From: Hymenopus coronatus
Taxonomy: Eukaryota; Arthropoda; Insecta; Mantodea; Hymenopodidae
Length of the DNA stretch: 64,000 nucleotides
NCBI GenBank assembly: GCA_030762935.1
Contig: CM060893.1
Coordinates: forward strand, 13,730,397-13,794,396
Reading direction: 5' to 3'
The translations under genes were made by a program, and so were the position numbers. Each line of letters starts with the position of its first letter. Position 1 is the first letter of the stretch. The notes below the pieces were generated by a model that did no database searches, was not told the DNA's origin, and saw only the letters and a list, made by a program, of their open reading frames with translations. Below, one piece after another: positions 56,814 through 64,000 of this stretch.

Positions 56814-57673
56814 TCTGATGTGTTCCATTCACATGACTTTCTCTATATCACTGCAACGAATTATTCTATTTACTTCATTTAATAGACCAAAAATTAGCAG
56901 AAATTGTCTTATTGCTTGCTTTCTTGTTAGTGGAAGCGAAATAAGGGAGTACCATAGGTTAAAGTGAAAGCCAAAAGCTGGTTGCTATGTGACTGATGTT
57001 CCTTTGTTTGTATGGACACGAGTTCACAAAGTCCTGTATGAGAAAAGTATACGTTTTTATATCTGAAAAAAAAACAAGGAATATCTAAAAAACAATCCAC
57101 TCCACGAAAAAAATGTATATAAAATAAAGTGTGTGTTTTAAGGTGCTCTACATTTGTTGTGTGGTAAGTTTTTGTCCATCTCTTACGATTTAGCAGTTAT
57201 GCAAACTTCCGTAAAATTGACCCAGAATAGTCTTCAGAGACTATTCTCAGAAAATTCAAAATATACATTTTATTTGTCAGGTAAATAAATGTCTTTAATA
57301 TATGATATTTTAATCAAAATTGTTAGAGCCGTTTTTTAGAAAATCAAAAATTTCGAAAAAAGTTCCATGTAAACGGTTGTTTGGGGTGGGGGGATTTTTC
57401 TCAAAATCTTCGTGTCGCAACCCTGGAAGATACTAAACTTAAATACCAAGTTTGGTATTTTACAGACTTTTCGTTTTGAGTTATCATGTTTACAGACACA
57501 AGGACACACTGATACACGGACACACACGGACCTTTTTCTGAAAATACTTTTTTTTGGATACAGGGGACCCTAAAACATATATTTTCGGTGAAATCTCGGT
57601 ATCGAATTTTTGGGTGCATTACAATACCTTCTCTATCCCTATGTACGTTGTACATATGGGGCTAGAGAAAGTA
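56814..57673 (+). mobile_element. HLE copy, second of a head-to-tail pair (type A L-half, palindrome b)
   Basis: L-end TCTGATGTGTTCC three bases after the previous R-end; R-end is type b although the L-half is type A. Confidence 0.92.
57631..57667. other. R-end palindrome, type b (reference)
   Basis: Outer arms CTCTA/TAGAG, then CCC paired with GGG, then TATGTAC/GTACATA around a short loop. Compared with type a the arm sequence differs on both sides in a pairing-preserving way. Confidence 0.8.
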
Positions 57674-57973
57674 AAAACTCAAGATTCCAGATAACCTAAA
57701 GCTGTCAATGAAGGATTCGAGCTGTTTTAGACTGATACAGTTTTTTAAATGCACCAAATTGTATGATAAAGTATTGTAAAACTGCTTCACAATGCAATCT
57801 CACTGTACAATGTATGTAAATTTGTTAAATATTTTAGCTTGGGAAATATTGCTAAGTTAATATAGTGCATAATGTTATATGTATTTAGCCCATGTGTTAA
57901 AGTTTGTACCATGTTTTTAAAGTCGCTATAAGACCTTGTAGTTAGGCGACTTAAAATAAATGCATTAAAAATA
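57674..57973. other. Unassigned stretch, possible retroposon tail
   Basis: 57910-57970 (GTCGCTATAAGACC...GGCGACTTAAAATAAATGC followed by A-rich sequence) could be the 3' end of a retroposon; unconfirmed. Confidence 0.3.
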
Positions 57974-58720
57974 TCTGATGCGTTCCATTCACATGATTTT
58001 CTCTACATCTCTGCAATAAATTTTAGTTAAGCTTATTATTCTATTTACTTCATACTAATCGAGAAAAAATTAGCAGAAATAGTCTTATTACTTGCTTTCT
58101 TGTAAGTAGGAGCGAAATAAGGGAGTACCATAGGTTAAAGTGAAAGCCAAAAGCTGGTTGCTATGTGACTGATGTTCCTTTGTTTGTATGGACACGAGTT
58201 GACAAATTCCTGTATGAGAAAAGTACAATTTTTTCAAAGCTGAAACCAAAAACATGGAATATCTAAAAAACGATCAACTCTTCGAAAAAAAATGTACTAT
58301 ATAACATAAATTGTGTGTTTTAATGTGCTTTACATTTTATCTGTGGTAGGTTTTTGTCCATTTCTTACGGTTTAGCAGTTATGCAAAATTCCTCCAGAAT
58401 AAAGTAGTCTTCAGAAGCTATTACCAGAAAATTCAAGATATACATTTTATTTGTCAGGTAAATATCTTTAATATTTGACATTTTAATCAAAATCGTTAGA
58501 GCCATTTTTAAGAAAATAAATATTTTCGAAAAATGTTCTATGTAAAGAGTAGTTGGGGTGGGGGGATTTTCTTGAAAATCTTCGTGTCGCATCCCTGGAA
58601 GATACCAAACTTAAATATGAAGTTTGGTATTTAACTGTATTTTCGTTTTTGAGCTATGCTGTCCACAGACACACACACACACGCGGACCTACTCTATACA
58701 CTATGTACATAGTAAAGTAA
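57974..58720 (+). mobile_element. HLE copy, R-end shortened
   Basis: L-end TCTGATGCGTTCC; a jump from CGCGGACCT to the palindrome removes about 100 bp; the palindrome's right outer arm is missing (CATAGTAAAGTAA). Confidence 0.88.
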
Positions 58721-58721
58721 A

Positions 58722-58843
58722 AAGTAACAAGGTTATTTCTACTATTTTTTTCTGCATTAGCATGAAGTAAATAGAAGCATAAGCTCTTTAACAATAATTT
58801 GTTGCAGAGATGTAGAGAAAAGCATGTGAATGGAACACATGAA
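58722..58843 (-). repeat. HLE L-end fragment, inverted
   Basis: AAAGTAACAAGGTTATTTC to GGAACACATGAA directly follows the plus copy, so the composite has L-ends on both outer edges. Confidence 0.78.
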
Positions 58844-59337
58844 TTTTTTTTTTACTCTAAACTTACTTTAAAACACGAATTTCGGAAAGGACTGGATATG
58901 AATTGTTGAATAGTTGCTCTACTTACCGCAGGTACGCGGCAGACAAAGTAAAAACATTTTGTTTGAACCCAGAGTAGAAGTTTTATCAAGCTTGTGACGA
59001 AACTTCTGCTTTAAAGGGTATAGGGGTTGTTAAGTCAGACAGTATTTTACAGAAATCCGGAGACAAATGAACTCCTAAGTTCCAAGGTGCTGCCATCTGT
59101 TTGAGTTTGCAGCACCCGACTCATCTGTGAGACAATCGGAGAAGAAACAGCTGACAAGCGTGCAACAGTTTTCACCTGGGCTCCAGCTGCACGATAATTT
59201 GTGAAACAAATGAATATTTGATAGCTGCACACCATGTTGCGTGATATTGGGCGTTATATTGATTGATCAACCTGTATGCAGTTTATCATAGTCTAGTTCT
59301 ACAGTGGCGCATTCCTTCAGTCAAATGGGGCAAAAAA
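58844..59337. other. Unassigned stretch containing a transposase relic
   Basis: No host gene recognised; see the Tc1-like fragment at 59047-59235. Confidence 0.4.
59047..59235 (-). pseudogene. Tc1-like transposase N-terminal HTH fragment (tentative)
   Basis: The minus frame contains RAAGAQVKTVARLSAVSSP followed by IVSQMSRVLQ, resembling the RxAGxSVxxTAxxxGVSRxTVS helix-turn-helix of Tc1-type transposases. Only this domain is seen; no catalytic blocks or ends. Confidence 0.45.
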
Positions 59338-59555
59338 TCTCATGTTCCACAAACAAACTTCTTACAACAGATTATTCTTCTTGCTAATCGAGATAAATAT
59401 TAGCAGATGGTTCTTATTACTTAGTTCCTTATAAGTAAAAGGGAAGTAAAAGAATGCGCTTTACTGAACTGATAGTCAACTGTTTTAAAAGCTATAGTTA
59501 TGCGATTGTCATTGCAAATCGCTTCTTTGCTTGGCCTGGAGTAGAACAAAAGAAA
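59338..59555 (+). repeat. HLE L-end fragment 1 (type B) of a serial array
   Basis: TCTCATGTTCC to GTAGAACAAAAGAAAAA; broken in its A-run by the next L-end. Confidence 0.85.
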
Positions 59556-59557
59556 AA

Positions 59558-59877
59558 TCTGATGTGTAACATTCACATGACTTTCTCTATATCCCTGCAA
59601 CAAATTATTCTTAAAAAGCTTATACTTCAATTTACTTTATGTTAATCAGAAAAAATAGCAGAAATAGTCTTATTACTCGCTTCCTTGTAAGTAGAAGAGA
59701 AATAAAGGAGTACCATAGGTTAAAGTGATAGTCAAAAGCAGGTTACTATGTCAATGAAGTTCCTTTGTTTATATGGATAGGAGTTGACAAATTCCTGTAT
59801 GAGAAAAGTATACATTTTTTCATAGTAGAAACCAAAAATAAGGAATGTCTCAAAAACGACGAACTCCACGAAAAAAA
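59558..59877 (+). repeat. HLE L-end fragment 2 (type A) of a serial array
   Basis: TCTGATGTGTAACATTCACA to CGAACTCCACGAAAAAAA; again ends in an A-run followed by a new L-end. Confidence 0.88.
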
Positions 59878-59878
59878 A

Positions 59879-60766
59879 TCTGATGTGTTACACTCACATG
59901 ACTTTCTCTAGCTGTTCTACAAACTTCATACATAAGACTCTTCTCTCTGCACCTTGCTAATCGTGGTACTCATTAGCACAATGTTATTATTACTTAGTTC
60001 CTTATAAGTAGGAAGAAAATAAGGGCATACACTAGACTAAACCAATAGTCAAATGTTTTAAAAGCTATCGTTATGCGATTGTCATTACAAATCGCTTCTT
60101 TTCTTGGCCAGGAGTAGAACAAAAGAAAAACGGACACTCCCGTCTGAGAAAAGTATAACAACTTCACAACTGAAACTAATACAATGAATACCTCGAAAAC
60201 GGTAAGCTCCACGAGAAAAATGTATATGACATAACTTGTGTATTTTAACAAGACCTAAAGTTTTTGTATAGTAAGCTTTTGTCTATCTCTTACGGTTTAC
60301 TAGTTATGCCAAATTAAGCAAAATTCATCCGGAATAAACAGGTCTTCAGAAGCTATTCCCAGAAAATTCAAAATATAAATTTTATTTGTCAGGTAAATAT
60401 CTCTAATATATGATATTTTAATCAAAATTGTTATAGCCATTTTTAGAAAATCAAAATTTTCCAAAAAAATTCCATGTAAAGGGTAGTTTGGGGTGGGGGA
60501 ATTTTTCTCAAAATCTTCGTGTCGCATCCCTGGAAGATACTAAACTTAAATACCAAGTTTGGTATTTTAGCTACTTTTCGTTTTCGAGTTATCGTGTTCA
60601 CAGACACACACACACACACACGGACCTTTTTGTGAAAATGCTTTTTTTTTTTTGATATTGGGGATATTAAAATATATATTTCCGGTGAAATCTCAGCATC
60701 GAATTTTTGGGTGAAGTGCAATACCTTCTCTATACACTATGTACATTGTACGTATAGAGAAAATAA
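59879..60766 (+). mobile_element. HLE copy, full length (type B L-half, palindrome a)
   Basis: L-end TCTGATGTGTTACACTCACA, type B block, and a type a palindrome; the R-end (GTATAGAGAAAATAA) leads head-to-tail into the next copy. Confidence 0.9.
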
Positions 60767-60769
60767 AAA

Positions 60770-61555
60770 TCTGGTGTATTCCATTCACGTGACTTTCTCT
60801 ACATCTCTATAAGTAATTATTGCTAAAAAGCTTAGCTTCTATTTACTTCATGATAATCCAGAAAAATTAGCAGAAATAGTCTCAATACTTGTTTCCTTGT
60901 AAGTAGAAGTTCCTTTGTATGGACAGGAGTTGACAAATTCCTGCATGAGGGAAATATAAGTTTATCAAAACTGAAATAAAAAACAAGGAATATCTCAAAA
61001 CTAATCAAATCCACGAAAAAAAAGTATATATCATAAATTGTGTGTTTTAATGTGCTCTACACTTTTTGTGTGGTAAGTTTTTGTCCATCTCTTACGGTTT
61101 ACCAGTTACAGAAAATTCCGTAAAATTCATCCAGAATAAAGTAGTCTAAAGAGGCTATTCCCAGAAAATTCAAGATATACACATTATTTGTCAAGTATAT
61201 ATCTTTAATGTATGATATTTTAATCAAAATCGTTAGAGCCATTTTTTAGAAAATCAAAATTTTCGAAAATTGTTCCATGTGAAAGGTAGTTGGGGGTGGA
61301 GAGATTTTCATGAAAATCTTCGTGTCGCATCCTTGGAGGATATGGAACTAAAATACCAATTTTGGTATTTAACGGTCTTTTCGTTTTTGAGCTATGCTGC
61401 CCACAGACAGACACACATTTTTCTAAAACTGCTTATTTCTTTTATTCAGGTGGTCTCAAAACATGTATTTCCTGTGAAATCTCGGTATCGAATTTTTGGG
61501 TGGAGTGCAATACCTTCTCTATACACCATGTACATAGTACGTATAGAGAAAGATA
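60770..61555 (+). mobile_element. HLE copy, full length (type A)
   Basis: L-end TCTGGTGTATTCCATTCACG; a small deletion in the L-half near 60908; R-end type a ends GAGAAAGATAA. Confidence 0.9.
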
Positions 61556-61557
61556 AA

Positions 61558-62172
61558 ATTTAAAAAAATGTAAGTATGTATGTGCGTGGACAGCATAGCC
61601 CAAAGACCAAAATTACGTTAATACCAAATTTAATATGTAATTTTAGCTGTTCCAAGGTTGCGACAGGAAAATTTTGACGAAAATCCAACACCTAAAATCC
61701 CTTTAAACGGAAATTATTTATAAAATTGTATTTTTTTCAAAAAATGGATCTAAAGATTTTTTTATTAAAATAACGCATATTAAAGATGTTTATATTACAA
61801 ATAAAATAAATATTGAATTTTCTTTGAATAGCCTCTGAAGACTTTTCACTCTGGTTGAATTTTCCATGGCTGGTAAACAATAAGAGATAGTCAAAAACTT
61901 ATTAAATCTCATCAAAATACAAAATCTATGTCAAACACATTTTATGTGAAGTTAATCATTTCCGAGATATTCCTTTTTATTGGTTTCAATTTTAAGCTAC
62001 TCTTTTCTCAAACGTGAGGTCATCACCCGTTTCATTTCTCTTTTGTTTTTGCTCCTAACCGTGCAAAGCGAACCGAACCTTAATTGTTTCACCTAGATTT
62101 TTGGTGTTTAAAAGATTTGACTATCACTTTAGCCCAGTGTACTGCCTTATTTCCCTTCTGTTTAAAAGGAAA
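61558..62172 (-). repeat. HLE, old copy (type C L-half), both ends missing
   Basis: Diverged: GCGTGGACAGCATAGCCC, GAATAGCCTCTGAAGAC, then TTTCAATTTTAAGCTACTC and GCTCCTAACCGTGCAAAGCG of type C. Ends at a T-run with the next R-end. Confidence 0.75.
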
Positions 62173-62175
62173 ATT

Positions 62176-62968
62176 TTACTTTCTCTATACGTACTATGTA
62201 CATAATGTATAGAGAAGGTTTTGCATTGTACCCAAAAATTCGATACCGAGATTTCACCGGAAATACATATTTTGAGACCACCTGAATAAAAAAAAAGCAT
62301 TTTTAGAAAAATACCAAACTTGGTATTTAAGTTCAGTATCTTCCAAGGAGGCGACACAAAGATTTTCAAGAAAATCCCACCACCCCCAACTACACTTCAT
62401 ATGGAAAAATTTTCGAAAATTTTGATTTTCTAAAAAATGGCTCTATTAATTTTGATTAAAATATCGTGTAACAAAAATATATACTTGACAAATAATTTGT
62501 ATATCTTGAATTTTCTTGGAATAGCCTCTGTATACTACTTTATTCTGGATGCATTTTACGGAATTTTAAGTAACTGGTTAACCGTAAGAGATAGACAAAA
62601 ATTTACCATACCAAAAATGTAGAGCACCTAAAAACACACAATTTATGTTATATACATTGTTTTCGTGGAGTTGGTCGTTTTTTAGATATTCCTTGTTTTT
62701 GTGTTCAGGGTCGAAAATCTTAACTTTTCTCATACAGGAATTTGTGAACTCATGTCCATACAAACAAAGGAACTTCAGTCACATAGCAACCAGCTTTTGA
62801 CTGTCACTTCAACCTATGGATTACCTTTCTACTTACAAGGAAGAAAGTAATAAGACTATTTCTGGTAATTTTTCTAGATTAGCATGAAGTAAATAGAAGT
62901 ATAAGCTTTTTAAGAATAATTTGTTTCAGGGATATAGAGATAGTTATATGATTGGAACACATCAGATT
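62176..62968 (-). mobile_element. HLE copy, microsatellite block deleted
   Basis: Type a palindrome; joins from TTTTTAGAAAAA straight to TACCAAACTTGG; complete to L-end GGAACACATCAGA. Confidence 0.9.
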
Positions 62969-63527
62969 TTTTCTTCTTTACTTTGAATCGTTTTGTTGTG
63001 TATTTCCTTGCGCAGAGCAGTGGGTTTTATTTCCTTTGTACTAACTTAAGGGTCTATTTGAAAGCATGCACAAGGAGCAACAGACTGAAGTATAAGCTTC
63101 ATTTAACTTGCAATTTGTTTAATATGAAATATTCTAATGCCTTGCAGATATTTGCTTTGCCTCTTTCCATTCCCTGTTAGATTTTATGATGCGAAAATCG
63201 GAGCTTTCCTTGGCGTTCACAAAATGTTCTTTCCTGCGTGTACAGTATTTTCCAAATCAATTTTCTTCTGCACCGGATATGAAAGAATCAAAGAAACATC
63301 CTGCAATAAATCTAAAGATTTGAATTTACTTACGGTCAGGAAGTGATAATAGTAAATGTTACTAAGGTTAAGACATGCTCGAAACGCTCTCTATGACTGC
63401 TCGGTATAGTATCTTGAAATAGACGTGAGCTGGTGTCGGCCGACAAGTTGCAAGCACGTAGCGAGCATCAGTATATCCAGCACCGTGATAACGTATCACT
63501 CCTTGGGTCGCATAGCGGCAATAAACA
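62969..63527. other. Unassigned stretch
   Basis: About 560 bp with two short overlapping plus frames (65 and 69 codons), unrecognised. Confidence 0.4.
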
Positions 63528-64000
63528 TCTGATGTGTTACACTCACATGACTTTCTTCAGCTGTTCTACAAACTTCATACATAAGATTCTTCTTCTTTCT
63601 GCACCTTGCTAATCGATGTACTCATTAGCACAATGTTCTTATTACTTAGTTCCGTATAAGTAGGAAGAAAATAAGGGAATACACTAGGCTAAACCGATAG
63701 TCAAATGTTTTAAAAGCTGTCGTTATGCGATTGTCATTACAAATCGCTTCTTTTCTAGGCCTGGAGTAGAACAAAAGAAAAGTATAAGAACTTCACAACT
63801 GAAACTAATAACAATGAATACCTCGAAAACGGAAAGCTCCACGAGAAAAATGTACATGACATAACTTGTGTATTTTAATAAGACCTAAAGTTTTTGTATA
63901 GTAAGTTTTTGTCTATCTCTTACGGTTTACTAGTTATGCCAAATTAAGCAAAATGTATCCAGGATAAACAGGTCTCCAGAAGCTATTCTCAGAAAATTCA
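63528..64000 (+). mobile_element. HLE copy, type B, runs off the window
   Basis: L-end TCTGATGTGTTACACTCACA and the type B block; the stretch between AACAAAAG and AAAAGTATAAG that usually holds ACGGACACTCCCGTC is deleted. Confidence 0.9.

Noticed and set aside
1..64000. CRISPR array or tandem satellite
   Set aside because: Repeats are long, dispersed, in both orientations and separated irregularly; no short regular repeat-spacer pattern.
1..64000. HLE as a terminal-inverted-repeat (MITE) family
   Set aside because: The two ends differ in structure, matching only over about 10-12 subterminal bases, and no constant duplication is seen. Not fully excluded because A-run targets hide short duplications.
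1..64000. Autonomous Rep/helicase partner of the HLE family
   Set aside because: No frame with Rep or helicase motifs was seen in the window.

Overview
The window reads as repeat-dominated, AT-rich nuclear DNA of an animal, most likely an arthropod with a large genome. The evidence is several mariner/Tc1-type transposon relics of insect-like character, tRNA-derived SINEs, a LINE 3' end with an RNase H region, and no bacterial gene organisation. The species cannot be named from the sequence. I recognise no intact host gene; most open frames are chance frames inside repeats.

The window is dominated by one interspersed family, called HLE (Helentron-like element) here. A full copy is about 850-870 bp. 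By hand count about 60 copies and fragments on both strands cover roughly 40 of 64 kb. In the orientation used here, an HLE starts at the L-end (TCTGATGTG, containing a small hairpin ATGTG/CACAT, followed by ACTTTCTCTA). It contains an internal palindrome (AAATACCAAACTTGGTATTT), a conserved G-rich stretch and an (AC)n microsatellite. It finishes at the R-end: a palindrome of about 32 nt followed by GAGAAAGTAA. ACTTTCTCTA near the L-end is inverted as TAGAGAAAGT at the R-end. Asymmetric subterminal inverted repeats, one strong terminal hairpin and an internal microsatellite match the architecture known for non-autonomous Helentron/Helitron2 derivatives (HINE, DINE-1). This class assignment is an inference: no Rep/helicase gene is present. 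L-halves come in types A, B and C, and R-end palindromes in types a and b; they recombine freely. In the features, strand + means L-end first.

Layout: 1-21.2 kb is mainly HLE copies, with SINEs at 10.2-10.7, 18.1 and 19.2 kb. 21.2-22.4 kb is a decayed mariner followed directly by HLEs. 24-27.1 kb carries SINEs and Tc1/IS630-type relics. 27.1-29.1 kb is a three-level nest (SINE in HLE in HLE). 29-39.4 kb is HLEs with inverted and truncated arrangements. 39.4-42.6 kb is a cluster of a LINE 3' end split by an almost intact mariner, then a deleted mariner and a Tc1/IS630-type relic. 42.7-64 kb is again HLEs, with an inverted pair of tRNA-like repeats at 47.6-48.0 kb and a small pogo-like palindrome at 49.3 kb.

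The elements do not work together as a pathway. The window records repeated self-insertion and rearrangement of one family into A/T runs, including its own, with the other transposons providing relative dating.
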